Assembly: GCA_937864925.1 (NCBI GenBank)
Contig: CALMFH010000211.1
Coordinates: 1 to 58,548, forward strand
Length of the DNA stretch: 58,548 nt
Direction of reading: 5' to 3'
Source of the DNA: an uncultured Alphaproteobacteria bacterium
GTDB taxonomy: Bacteria; Pseudomonadota; Alphaproteobacteria; Rhizobiales; Ancalomicrobiaceae
Below are positions 1-8,579 of the stretch, piece by piece; the stretch's first letter is position 1, and each line of letters starts with the position of its first letter. The position numbers were made by a program, and so were the translations under genes. A model generated the notes under the pieces. That model ran no database searches. It was not told the DNA's origin and saw nothing but the letters and a program-made list of their open reading frames with translations.

Positions 1-94
1 CAGGTCGTCACGTGCCCTGGTGAGAGCCTCGATCTCGCCGCGGCGCGCTTCCGCCAGCGCGGTCAGATCGTCACGTGCCCTGGTGAGAGCCTCG
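1..94. repeat. 63-base tandem repeat inside a coiled-coil coding region
   Basis: Bases 5-31 and 68-94 are identical over 27 bases, and 1-31 matches 64-94 with a single mismatch. The period is 63 bases, exactly 21 codons or three heptads of the coiled coil encoded on the minus strand. The first copy starts at the window edge, so further copies may lie outside. Confidence 0.8.
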
Positions 95-1008
95 GCGGTC
101 ACCGCACAGCGCTCGGCAGCCGAGAGCGCGGCGTTCTTCGCGTCGGCTTCGACGGCGATCCGGCGCGTGAGCTCGATGTCCCGTGCCGAGCTTTCGCCGA
201 GTGTCCGGCGGAGCGCTTCGATCTCACCAGACATCCGCTCGCGCAACGCCTCGCGGGAGGCTTCCACTCTGCGCACGAGGCCTTCGAGATCGGCGAGGCG
301 CGACCGCTGGATCTCCCCGTACCGGGTGCATTCGCGCCGGATCTCCGCGACCAACCGCTTCGTATCGCGGACGAAGACCGCCTGGACGACACCCGGATTG
401 CGCTCGGGAAACACGGCGATCGACCGAAAGCCTTTCTCGGCGAGGAACCGATCGAGGTCCTCCAGCCCGAGATCGGCCCCGTCGTCGACGACATGCGCAT
501 CGAGCAGGGCCCGCGCGACGATCACATCGAGGCGATCCGTCAACGCACCTGCACCCGACAGGATCGCGCGTGCCGGCAGGCAATCGACATGGAGCCAGTT
601 GACGGTTTCGGCGAAATCGTCCGCTGAACCGGCGACGAGAGCGGCGAGATCGATCGCGGCCCGCTCCTGCTCCGCCACCGGTCCGAGGTTGGGCCACAAT
701 CTGTTCAGTCGCACCGGCGCGACGAGACCGCTTTCGTTCGGCGAGCCGGCGCGGTGGAAGACCACCGGCCCCTCGGTCGCCGCCACCACGGCGGACCGGA
801 CCGACCATCCCGGTCTCGCCTCCGCCACCGCCTCGAGGCTTCGCAGGCGGCTTTCCTCCGCCTCGACGAGCAGGGCACGTGGCGCCTGCTCGAGGCCGAA
901 GCCGTCGAGGGTGCGTCCGCTACCGGCACCGACGAGCAGATATCCCGTCACGGGATGGAGCTGGCCGAGCACAGTGAACCAGGTATCCTCATCCGCTTTC
1001 GATGGCAT
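1..1008 (-). CDS. FkbM-like methyltransferase domain with C-terminal coiled coil (3' end outside window)
   Basis: The frame is open from an ATG at 1008 to the left window edge, giving at least 336 residues with no stop. Residues about 20-215 read as a Rossmann methyltransferase of the FkbM type: a glycine-rich motif I (LLVGAGSG), an acidic strand-2 end (LLVEAEES) and a WLHVDC strand about where a motif IV strand is expected. From about residue 225 the protein is charged, Ala/Glu/Arg-rich and heptad-like, that is, a coiled coil. At the window edge it enters a 21-residue repeat (EALTRARDDL units) encoded by a 63-base DNA repeat. It lies 67 bases downstream of another coiled-coil glycan-type gene on the same strand, so the two are probably co-transcribed. 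By analogy it could be a surface-glycan-modifying or scaffold protein; methyltransferase activity is not proven. The protein end and any C-terminal domain are not visible. Confidence 0.75.
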   Translation of the reverse strand, partial: MPSKADEDTWFTVLGQLHPVTGYLLVGAGSGRTLDGFGLEQAPRALLVEAEESRLRSLEAVAEARPGWSVRSAVVAATEGPVVFHRAGSPNESGLVAPVRLNRLWPNLGPVAEQERAAIDLAALVAGSADDFAETVNWLHVDCLPARAILSGAGALTDRLDVIVARALLDAHVVDDGADLGLEDLDRFLAEKGFRSIAVFPERNPGVVQAVFVRDTKRLVAEIRRECTRYGEIQRSRLADLEGLVRRVEASREALRERMSGEIEALRRTLGESSARDIELTRRIAVEADAKNAALSAAERCAVTAEALTRARDDLTALAEARRGEIEALTRARDDL

Positions 1009-1075
1009 GTCGTGATGCTTTCTTCCCCGCCGATCGGCTTCGGTCCACCGGGGACGGTGAACACGGCCCTCCGGT

Positions 1076-2830
1076 TCAGCCTTTCGTCTTCACCAGCGTC
1101 GCTCGGCGCAGGAAGACACCGAGCCGGCGCATGTCACTGCTCCCCCCGATCGACGGCGAGATCGTTTCCGGCACGCGAAATTCCAGCGTTGCGGATTCGC
1201 CGCTGGTGATCTTCGCGGTGGTCGCGATCACGACCGGGAAATTCAGCGGCTTCTTCTTCCGCGCGAATGGAGGCCACCACGGACTGCCGAGGGCGTCGCC
1301 CCGAAGCTTCAGGGGACCCCCGTCGAGGCTGACCGTCATGCCCCGTAGGATCGCAGGCGACATGGTGAGGACGATGTCGAATTCGACGGCGTAGGTCCCG
1401 GGCGCCAGTTTCGGGAGGTGCAATCGACTGACCGTCTCGGGCCCGGACCAACGTCCCTCCTGTTCGGCGTGGTACCAGCCTTCGCCGTCGACGGCGTCAC
1501 GCATGTCGACGATGATCGGACCACCGTCGGCCACGGTGGCCGCTTCGGCCTTCGGCGACACCGGTCCGGGCTCCGCCGCGGTGACGGACACGGCGGTCTC
1601 CGTCACCACCGCTTCGGCCGCGCTTCGCGACGTCCGAAGATGGAATTCGAGCTCCTCCTGAAGCTGCGCGAGCCTCTTTTCGAGAAGGTCGTTCTCGGCG
1701 GTGAGTTTGCGCACCCTCGCTTCGGCCGCCTGTGCGGCTTCTTCGTCGACGGCGTTTCGCGCCGCTGTGTCGCGGGCCGCCCGGAGTTCGGCGTTGGCCC
1801 TCGCCAAGTCCCGCGCGATGCCGTCCCGTTCGGTGGAGACCTCGGCGAGCTTCTGGTCGAGCGCGACCCGGATCGCGACCATGGCGTCACGTTCGCGTGT
1901 CACGCCGGCCAATTCGCCCTCGAGAGAAGATTTGGCGGCGGCCAACGCGGCGTGGGCCGCCGAGAGTTCCCCGACCTCCCTCTCGCGCATCGCGGCGGTA
2001 TCGCGTAGCGTCCGGTATTGTTCCCAGACCAGCATGGCGAGGTCCCGAGGTTCGAGATCCTGCGGATCGTCGAACTGGGGAAGTACGTTGTGGAGCCGCC
2101 CCGAAGCGCCGCCGGTCGCCGCGACCGAATGGCGGCCGGGGATGTCGGCGGAGCTCTCCAGCTCCAAGAAGAGCTCGCGCGCGTCGTCGGCTTTTTCGAC
2201 CAACAGCGTGGCGACGAGATCGAAGAGCGGCGTGCGGTCCGTCCGCACCACCGGTTCGACGTTCTCAGCCGTCAGTTTCGCTTTGAGATGATCGCGGACG
2301 AGCCCGACGAAGAACCGAGAATCGGGGGCGACGGCGGCAGCGTTGATGAGCAGGCAGCGATCGCGGTTGGCATGATGGAACCGCAACAGTTCGGCATTGA
2401 CCGCCGCCCACAGCGCCAGACATCGCTCGACCCGTTCGGGAGCCGCCTCTTCCTTCGAGATCAGGTCGGCGACGGCCTGCTCGGGCGAGGAGTAGACCAG
2501 CACGAACCTCACCTGCGGGTCGAAATCGCGCCAGTGTTCGAGCATGTAGACCAGTCGCGGGTCCGCCCACCCCCAGTCGGTCTGCTTCAGGTTCGCGAGC
2601 ATGAGGTCCACGGACAGCGCCTGCCAGACCTTGCCGAGTTCGACCTGCGACACGCTCGAAGGGTCGTTCGGATCGATCCCGTTCGCGGCACAGGCGCTCT
2701 CGCTCAGTGCGACAGGATCGAATCCTTCACGTTTCGACGGCTCGGCAGGCGCGAGCCCGGCGCGCCGGAGGGTCTCGAGCACATCGAGATACCTCGAATT
2801 TCCGTCACCGCAGACCAGGAGAATCGACAT
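1076..2830 (-). CDS. Sulfotransferase-like, coiled-coil, beta-sandwich protein
   Basis: 584 residues from the ATG at 2830; the upstream extension of this frame reads as noncoding Arg-rich sequence. Residues 1 to about 195 resemble the sulfotransferase/P-loop family: an opening beta-strand and loop (ILLVCGDGNS), a WGWADPR segment like the WGWKDPR motif of that family, and an FVLVYSSPEQ strand. The phosphosulfate-binding loop (usually GxxRSGTS) is not intact, so activity is doubtful. About 235-390 is Ala/Glu/Arg-rich coiled coil. The last 150 residues look like a beta-sandwich (GWYHAEQEGRW, FDIVLTMSP, LEFRVPETI) of the kind fused to glycosyltransferases. It is followed 67 bases later by the FkbM/coiled-coil gene. 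Likely a surface-glycan-associated protein; exact role unknown. Confidence 0.7.
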   Translation of the reverse strand: MSILLVCGDGNSRYLDVLETLRRAGLAPAEPSKREGFDPVALSESACAANGIDPNDPSSVSQVELGKVWQALSVDLMLANLKQTDWGWADPRLVYMLEHWRDFDPQVRFVLVYSSPEQAVADLISKEEAAPERVERCLALWAAVNAELLRFHHANRDRCLLINAAAVAPDSRFFVGLVRDHLKAKLTAENVEPVVRTDRTPLFDLVATLLVEKADDARELFLELESSADIPGRHSVAATGGASGRLHNVLPQFDDPQDLEPRDLAMLVWEQYRTLRDTAAMREREVGELSAAHAALAAAKSSLEGELAGVTRERDAMVAIRVALDQKLAEVSTERDGIARDLARANAELRAARDTAARNAVDEEAAQAAEARVRKLTAENDLLEKRLAQLQEELEFHLRTSRSAAEAVVTETAVSVTAAEPGPVSPKAEAATVADGGPIIVDMRDAVDGEGWYHAEQEGRWSGPETVSRLHLPKLAPGTYAVEFDIVLTMSPAILRGMTVSLDGGPLKLRGDALGSPWWPPFARKKKPLNFPVVIATTAKITSGESATLEFRVPETISPSIGGSSDMRRLGVFLRRATLVKTKG

Positions 2831-3363
2831 CCACGAAGGCTCACTTGCATGCTGAAGCGACGAACCGACACTCGCGACCACGAAGCTTCTTACAACCCTT
2901 GCAGCCCCGAGCCCAGCCCGCAGGTTGCCGGAGGCGCATATCCGATGACGTGACGTCATATTTCGGTGTCTTCGCGGCGAGAACGACACCGGCCGTCGGG
3001 AGCGGGTCGCCGGCGAGCCGTGGTCGCCCCGGCGAGGAGCCTGCAGACCACGTCGCATGCGTCTTCTGGGGAATGGGGAACCACCCGGTCGCCCCCCCTT
3101 CGTGAAGACTACGCGATGGATCGTGATGGCGAAGGCGGCGCGAGCTCGCGCCTGCACCTCGCGTCTTCGTCTGCCTGATCGAAACCTCGTCCGGTCTCGT
3201 CGACACCGCCGCACCCGAACGGTGAGCGCCAGCACATCTGCGGAGGGAACGGGTCGGTCTTCGCTTGGCGCCGATCGCCGTCGAACAACACCCGATCTGT
3301 CCCCACCCCCCCGAACCGGCCGCATAGTCGTCGGTGAAGGTTCGCCGACAGGAGCGAGACGGA
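2831..3363. other. Divergent intergenic region of 533 bases
   Basis: This lies between two divergently transcribed genes and should hold both promoters. I see no convincing gene in it. It contains a perfect 15-base palindrome at 2945-2959 and a short hairpin (arms 2964-2970 and 2985-2991). Confidence 0.6.
2945..2959. promoter_or_regulatory. Perfect palindrome, candidate operator
   Basis: ATGACGT-G-ACGTCAT is a perfect odd-centred palindrome in the divergent intergenic region, 115 bases upstream of the start at 2830. The symmetry suits a dimeric regulator (inference); no regulator gene is adjacent. Confidence 0.4.
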
Positions 3364-4758
3364 ATGGCCGACACCCCCAATCTCGAGCTGCCGATCATCG
3401 AAGCGGCGCAAGCGCAGAAACACGTGACCCACAACGAGGCCTTGCGGGCTCTCGACGCGATCGTCCAACTCGGCGTCGTGACCGCGGGTCTCACCGCTCC
3501 ACCCGCCGACCCCGACGAAGGCAGCCGCTACATCGTCGCGACGAGCGCGACGGGCGTTTGGGCGGGTAAGGATGGCGTGATCGCCGCATATCAGGATGGC
3601 GCCTGGGCGTTTCACACTCCGAAGGTCGGCTGGCTCGCCTGGGTCGGCGACGAGGAGGAGATCCATGTCTTCGACGGTGCGGATTGGATCGCCTATGCGA
3701 GCGGTCTCACCTCGGTCAATCCGGTTCCGCTCGCCGGTGTCAACACCACCGCCGACGCGACCAATCGGCTCGCCGTCAAGTCGAATGCCGTCCTGTTCTC
3801 TCATGACGACGTGACCCCTGGCGACGGGTCGATCCGGCACAAGATCAACAAGGCCACGGCAGACAGGACCGCCACGGTGGTCTTCCAGGACAACTGGTCC
3901 GGGCGTGCCGAGATCGGGCTCGCCGGCGACGACGATCTTCACTTCAAAGTGTCCGCCGATGGGGGGACCTGGAAAGAAGGCCTCCGCCTCGACCGGACCA
4001 CCGGCGCCGCCGCGTTTCCCTCCGGCACGCGGCACGCACCGACGGGCGCCTCCACCAACATGCTGGTCCAGACCCCGGGGGGTACCGGGGTGACGACGAT
4101 CTGGCGGTTCGATGCGGCGCATGTGGGGATTCCGCGCTTCGCCACCATCGCGTCCGTCTCGGGTGACTGCATCACGCTGACCGAGGCCCGTGCCCGAGAG
4201 TTCTTCAACAACGACTACATGGAGCACGTCTCCTACGTCCACGTCTGGAATACCTCGAAATCTCCGGAGCAGAGCGCCTGGCTGAGGGCCGGCGCCGCCA
4301 CGTCGACCACCGCGTCGTCGAACCTCTATGTGACGAACGCCGCGGACATCGCCGGTTGGTCGAGCACCGATCAACTCCGCCTCGGGGAACCGATCGGTGC
4401 CTTCGGCGGCGTGATCAACAACACCAACGTGGCGGCCATCGACATCTCTCCGATGATGCAGCGCTTCTTCACCACGGCGTTTCGTCAGAGTGGCCTGCTG
4501 ATCGCCATGACGATCTCGACCAACGGATCGTCGGGCGGTTGGTACGGGCAGGTCGCCGTCTCGCCGGACGCTACGGCCGGCAGCTTCGGCGTCACCTACA
4601 CGCCGAACGACGGGTCGGTGATGCAGGGCACGGCGGTCATCGGGGCGACCGTCGCCTCGCCGATATCGAATTCCAATCTCCTGTTCGTCCGCGAGCTCGA
4701 CAACGGCTCAGGCACCCTGCTCGTCAGTATGCTCGCGGTCAAAGGCATCTACGTGTGA
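3364..4758 (+). CDS. DUF2793 domain protein, phage tail-fibre type
   Basis: 464 residues starting at the ATG at 3364, preceded by GGAG at a suitable distance. Residues 1 to about 125 are a clear DUF2793 domain: TPNLELPIIEAAQAQKHVTH, LDAIVQLGVV, SRYIVA, GVWAGKDG, AAYQDGAWAF and GWLAWVGDEE. The rest is Gly/Ser/Thr-rich beta structure with no cysteine-rich or transmembrane parts, as in phage tail fibres, gene-transfer-agent host-recognition proteins or glycan-binding stalks. It is followed after 16 bases by a small gene, as fibres often are by an assembly protein. No capsid, portal or other tail gene is visible, so the pair may be a GTA or prophage remnant, or a domesticated surface fibre. Confidence 0.8.
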   Translation: MADTPNLELPIIEAAQAQKHVTHNEALRALDAIVQLGVVTAGLTAPPADPDEGSRYIVATSATGVWAGKDGVIAAYQDGAWAFHTPKVGWLAWVGDEEEIHVFDGADWIAYASGLTSVNPVPLAGVNTTADATNRLAVKSNAVLFSHDDVTPGDGSIRHKINKATADRTATVVFQDNWSGRAEIGLAGDDDLHFKVSADGGTWKEGLRLDRTTGAAAFPSGTRHAPTGASTNMLVQTPGGTGVTTIWRFDAAHVGIPRFATIASVSGDCITLTEARAREFFNNDYMEHVSYVHVWNTSKSPEQSAWLRAGAATSTTASSNLYVTNAADIAGWSSTDQLRLGEPIGAFGGVINNTNVAAIDISPMMQRFFTTAFRQSGLLIAMTISTNGSSGGWYGQVAVSPDATAGSFGVTYTPNDGSVMQGTAVIGATVASPISNSNLLFVRELDNGSGTLLVSMLAVKGIYV

Positions 4759-4774
4759 TCGAGGAAGGTTCGCC

Positions 4775-5200
4775 ATGGACATTCGCGTCTACAAGCACGG
4801 GGAATTGGCCTTCACCATCGGCGACCCGGCCGACCTCGCGCGGCGCGTACCGCTCGAGCCCGAGGAGGGCTACGAGCTCGATCCGGACGACGTCGCAGCC
4901 TGGCGCGCCGCGGAGACGGTGAAGTCGGTCCGCCGGGAGGCGCAGCGGCGGATGATGGTGCTCTTGGGCGCTCGCGACGCGACCCATCTCGATATCCTCG
5001 TCTCCAACGGGTCGCGCGAGGCCATCCGGCTGTTGCGGAAGGGCGCGGCGAACTGGACGCCGGACGAGATGGCGAGGGCGGCCGAGTTGGAGCGGCTCGA
5101 CGCGCGGATCGAAGCTATCCGGGCGGCCGGCGACGCGCTGGAGCGCATGGTGCCCGTGCCCGAAGATGCTGACGCCGACACCTGGTGGCCGGCGACCTAG
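4775..5200 (+). CDS. Small hypothetical protein following the DUF2793 gene
   Basis: 141 residues with an AGGAAGG ribosome-binding site before the ATG. It is soluble and charged: an N-terminal beta-rich part (MDIRVYKHGELAFTIGD), then a helical, Arg/Ala/Glu-rich second half. There is no signal peptide or membrane segment. The 16-base spacing from the fibre-like gene implies co-transcription, and its position is that of a fibre chaperone or assembly protein, which is inference only. The stop codon TAG lies inside a CTAGTGCAC repeat element that continues into the intergenic region. Confidence 0.65.
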   Translation: MDIRVYKHGELAFTIGDPADLARRVPLEPEEGYELDPDDVAAWRAAETVKSVRREAQRRMMVLLGARDATHLDILVSNGSREAIRLLRKGAANWTPDEMARAAELERLDARIEAIRAAGDALERMVPVPEDADADTWWPAT

Positions 5201-5328
5201 TGCACCGGTCCAGTCGGATGCAACAGGTCGAAGGCCGCATCCGACTGGATAAGCCGCTGCACCAACAAAAGAATCTAGTGCACGGCCGAAGCCTCGAGGT
5301 GAATCATCCGGCTGAATCCGTGCACTAG
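5197..5328. repeat. Cluster of inverted repeats between convergent genes
   Basis: CTAGTGCAC occurs at 5197-5205 and 5275-5283, and inverted at 5320-5328. One hairpin has perfect 13-base arms at 5209-5221 and 5237-5249; a second has perfect 11-base arms at 5275-5285 and 5318-5328. The stop codons of both flanking genes lie inside copies of the short element. It may act as a bidirectional terminator or be a small mobile palindromic element; no T-run follows either hairpin. Confidence 0.7.
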
Positions 5329-6314
5329 AACCGGGACGGTGCCGTCGGTCCCGGTTCTCGTCCGGTCGATCCGATGCCGGGCAGAGCCGGTACGACCCGC
5401 GTCCGGGTTTCATCGGCCGAGCGTCGATGTCCGGCAGCGGTGGGCGCGCGGGCCGGCCACAGCTGGACCATCAGGACCGCCGCGAAGATCGCCGCCGAGC
5501 CGGCCCATTGCGCCCCGGTCAGCCGGTCGCCGAGCAGCACCATGCCGAACAGTGCCGCGAAGGGCGCCTCCGCCGAGAAGATGATCGCCGCATCGGAGGC
5601 GCGAGTGTGGCGCTGCGCCAGAGCCTGGAGCGTGTAGCCGATGCCGCCGGAGACGACCCCGGCATAGGCGATCTCCGGCGCCGCAGCCCATACGCCCTCC
5701 CAGGAGATCGGGTCGTGGACCATCGCCCAGGTCCCGGCGAAGACGGCGATCGCCGCATATTGCGCCGTCACCAGCAGCAGCGGCCGGTTGAGGTGGCGCA
5801 TCGCCATGCCGATGAGCACGATCTGCAGCGCCCACAACACCGCACCGGCGGTCAACAACACGTCGCCGATCACCAGCGTCGCACCGCCGATCCCGCCCGC
5901 CAGCAGCCAAGCACCGACGAGGCCGAGCCCGGCCGCCGGCCATACCCCGAACCCCGGTCGCTCGTGGGTGAGCGTCATCGCCACGAAGGGGGTGAACAGG
6001 ATGTAGAGCGAGGTGAGGAAGCCGGCGTTGGTGACCGACGTGGTGACGAGCGAGAACTGCTGCAGCAGGCTCGCGCCCAGGAACACCACCGCCACCGCCG
6101 CCATCAGCCCCCACGACCGCCACGACAACGGCGTCGGCGACAGCCGGTGCTCACGCGCCAGGAACGGCGCCGTCACCACCATCGACAACAGGAAGCGCAA
6201 CGCCAGGAACCACATCGGCGTCAACGATTCCATCGCCGTCTGTTGCGGCACGAAGGCGGCGCCCCAGATCGCGGCGGCGAGGAGAATGAGCAGATTGGCG
6301 GTGGTCCGGGTCAT
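5325..6314 (-). CDS. EamA/DMT-family transporter
   Basis: 329 residues from the ATG at 6314 (MTRTTANLLILLAAAIWG...). The protein has about ten hydrophobic segments in two EamA halves. The first half opens with the LLAAAIWGAAF signature and includes FLGASLLQQFSL. The second half has VLWALQIVLIG, an internal repeat of the same fold, and IFSAEAPFAALFGMVLLGD, the usual end of the family. The length is typical. It is an inner-membrane drug/metabolite exporter; the substrate cannot be told. No strong ribosome-binding site is seen. It stands alone between a palindrome cluster and a GGDEF-EAL gene. Confidence 0.85.
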   Translation of the reverse strand: MTRTTANLLILLAAAIWGAAFVPQQTAMESLTPMWFLALRFLLSMVVTAPFLAREHRLSPTPLSWRSWGLMAAVAVVFLGASLLQQFSLVTTSVTNAGFLTSLYILFTPFVAMTLTHERPGFGVWPAAGLGLVGAWLLAGGIGGATLVIGDVLLTAGAVLWALQIVLIGMAMRHLNRPLLLVTAQYAAIAVFAGTWAMVHDPISWEGVWAAAPEIAYAGVVSGGIGYTLQALAQRHTRASDAAIIFSAEAPFAALFGMVLLGDRLTGAQWAGSAAIFAAVLMVQLWPARAPTAAGHRRSADETRTRVVPALPGIGSTGREPGPTAPSRF

Positions 6315-6503
6315 GGGCGCCGTCGCCGCGAGGCACAGGAGAGGAAAGGGAGAGGCATGTGCGCGATGCACCGCCCGCATCTCTCATGCCCGTACTCGGA
6401 CGAATGTTCAAGAGGGCGCCGAGCTCCGTCGGGTCGGCGGACGAGTCCGCTGGTGCCGCGGCACCGGGTGGTCGGAGGCGGGGTGGTCGGTCGGGGAGGG
6501 GGA

Positions 6504-8579
6504 TCAGCCGGCGGCGCGCAGTCGCAGCGGGTGCCGGGTGGCCTCGTGATGGCCCATGAAACGGGCCGCATCCGGCGGCGCGAGCGGTGCCGCATAGAGG
6601 AAGCCCTGCACCCAGGCACGTTCGCAGATACCGACGAGAGCGATCTGGTCGGCGGTCTCGACCCCTTCGATCACCACCTGTTTGTCGAGGATCCGTGCCA
6701 GTTCGATCATCGCGCCGACGATCGCCGCGGTCTCCGGGGCGGTGGTGAGATCGCGGACGAAGTCGCGATCGATCTTGAGGATGTCGATTTCCGGCCGACG
6801 CAACCGGGTCGCCGACGAGCGGCCGAGATCGAAGCCGTCGACGGCGATGCGCAGCCCGGCGGCATGAGCGGTCGCGAGGTGACGGGCGATCGGGGACCGC
6901 TCCTCCTCGCCGATCGTCCGCTCCGAGATCTCGAGCACCAGCGCCGAGGGGTCGACCCGGTGGCGTGCGGCGATCGCAAGCAAGCGGCCGACCGCATCGG
7001 GCTGGGTGAGGAAGGAGCCCGCCACGTTGACCGAAAGGAAGTGCGGATCGTGGCCCTGGGCCGACCAGTCGGCATACTGGCGGCAGGCCCGGTCCAACAC
7101 CCAGGTGGTGATCTGGCTCATCAGGCCGACACGCCGCGCCGTCGGCAGGAACAGGTCCGGTTCGATCAGGCCGCGGCTCGGATGGTTCCACCGCACCAGA
7201 GCTTCGAAGCCGTGCAATGCCTTTCCGTCGAGCGAGACGATCGGCTGGTAGTGGAGAACCAGTTCGTTCTCGGCGATCGCCCGCCTGAGATCCGCCTCTT
7301 CCGACCGCACCTGCGCCACGGCCGAGCGCAGTTCCTCGTCGAAGAACACCGGATCGTCGAGATCGGAGCGTTTGGCGTGGTACATGGCGAGGTCGGCCGC
7401 CGACAGGAGACCGTCGACGTCGCGCGCGTCGTTCGGCCACATGGCGCAGCCGATCGACGCCCCCAGGGCGAAGCGGTGGCCTTCGATCTCCATGATACGG
7501 CCGAGCGACCGGTTGATCCGGAGGCCGATTTCACGGATCTCGTCGGCGGTGCCCGCCCGGGGTAGGATCACCACGAATTCGTCGCCGCCGAGACGGGCGA
7601 CCACGTCGTCCGGCCGGAGCGCCGCCTCCAGGCGACGCGCCACTTCGATCAACACGCCGTCGCCTGCGGCGTGTCCGAACATGTCGTTGATCGGTTTGAA
7701 CCGATCGAGATCGATCAGCATCACCGCCAGTCGGTCGCCCTGCGGGTCCGCTACGGCGAGCGCGTGGTCGATCTCGTCGATCAGCGAAGCGCGATTGAGC
7801 AGACCGGTCAGAGGGTCGTGCCGCGCCAACCGGGACAGTTCGCTCTGCGCCGCGTCGGCCCGCCGCACCTCGCGGCCGAGATTGCCGAGCAGCGGCCAGA
7901 AGATGACGAAGGCTTCGCCGAACAGGACCAGCACCGTCGCCCAGCCGAGCCAGGTGTGGATGTCCTCGCGCCAGATCTTCCGCGTGTCCGTCTCGGCCCG
8001 CAGCTCGCCGAGCAGCCGCTCGGCGGCGAGACGCGCCGCTGTGGCATGAGAATCGGTGATGACGAGGAAGCCGTCTTCGCGCGGATCGGCGATGATGGCG
8101 ATCTCCTCGTCCTCGTGCAGCATCGTGTCCTCGAGCGCGACGCGGACGTCCGACGACATGTCGGCGATGATCTTGTCGAGGCTGTAGGGCGGTTCTCGCA
8201 GGATCTTCCAGGTGGTCGCGGCGACGTTGCTGTTCCTCATCGCCCGTTCGAGCATCGCCCGATCGACGACCAGGCGCTCACGAGACGCCCGTAGATTGCG
8301 CCGCAGGCCACGCAACCGCACTTCGTCCGGCTCCGAGCGCCGCACCTCGGTGACGAGGTCGCGCATGGTGATCTGTTGCGAGGCGAGTTCGACGCGGAGT
8401 TCCTCGATGGCGCTCATCGTGTCGTCGAGGGCGCGCTCGTCGACGACGAAGTCGCGCATGATCAGGAAGGAGGAGATCGTCAGGGCGACCAACACCGCCA
8501 GCGCCACGGCGTAGCGTGTCCCGTGCTGTCTGGTCGACGCATGGGGGCGTCCGACCCGGTCGGGCGTTCGTGATGACAC
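6504..8579 (-). CDS. Membrane-bound GGDEF-EAL cyclic-di-GMP protein
   Basis: 691 residues if the GTG at 8579 is the start; in-frame ATG 8696 and TTG 8702 would add about 40 Arg-rich residues that look noncoding. Two membrane segments (about 22-42 and 210-230) bracket a periplasmic sensor region of about 165 residues. A GGDEF domain follows (about 255-415) with intact RLGGDEF at 331-335, so diguanylate cyclase activity is plausible. The EAL domain (about 425-680) has EAL at 459-461, LSVN, EISE, LKID, EGVE and QGF. However, the usual DDFGTG is DGFDLG near 581, so one metal-binding aspartate is missing and phosphodiesterase activity may be lost. It could influence exopolysaccharide output (inference). 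Confidence 0.9.
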   Translation of the reverse strand: MSSRTPDRVGRPHASTRQHGTRYAVALAVLVALTISSFLIMRDFVVDERALDDTMSAIEELRVELASQQITMRDLVTEVRRSEPDEVRLRGLRRNLRASRERLVVDRAMLERAMRNSNVAATTWKILREPPYSLDKIIADMSSDVRVALEDTMLHEDEEIAIIADPREDGFLVITDSHATAARLAAERLLGELRAETDTRKIWREDIHTWLGWATVLVLFGEAFVIFWPLLGNLGREVRRADAAQSELSRLARHDPLTGLLNRASLIDEIDHALAVADPQGDRLAVMLIDLDRFKPINDMFGHAAGDGVLIEVARRLEAALRPDDVVARLGGDEFVVILPRAGTADEIREIGLRINRSLGRIMEIEGHRFALGASIGCAMWPNDARDVDGLLSAADLAMYHAKRSDLDDPVFFDEELRSAVAQVRSEEADLRRAIAENELVLHYQPIVSLDGKALHGFEALVRWNHPSRGLIEPDLFLPTARRVGLMSQITTWVLDRACRQYADWSAQGHDPHFLSVNVAGSFLTQPDAVGRLLAIAARHRVDPSALVLEISERTIGEEERSPIARHLATAHAAGLRIAVDGFDLGRSSATRLRRPEIDILKIDRDFVRDLTTAPETAAIVGAMIELARILDKQVVIEGVETADQIALVGICERAWVQGFLYAAPLAPPDAARFMGHHEATRHPLRLRAAG

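Noticed and set aside
5427-7565. Long plus-strand open frame of about 710 codons opposite the EamA and GGDEF-EAL genes
   Set aside because: It is Arg/Gly/His-rich with no motifs, and the minus strand holds two clear families across it; an artefact of high GC.
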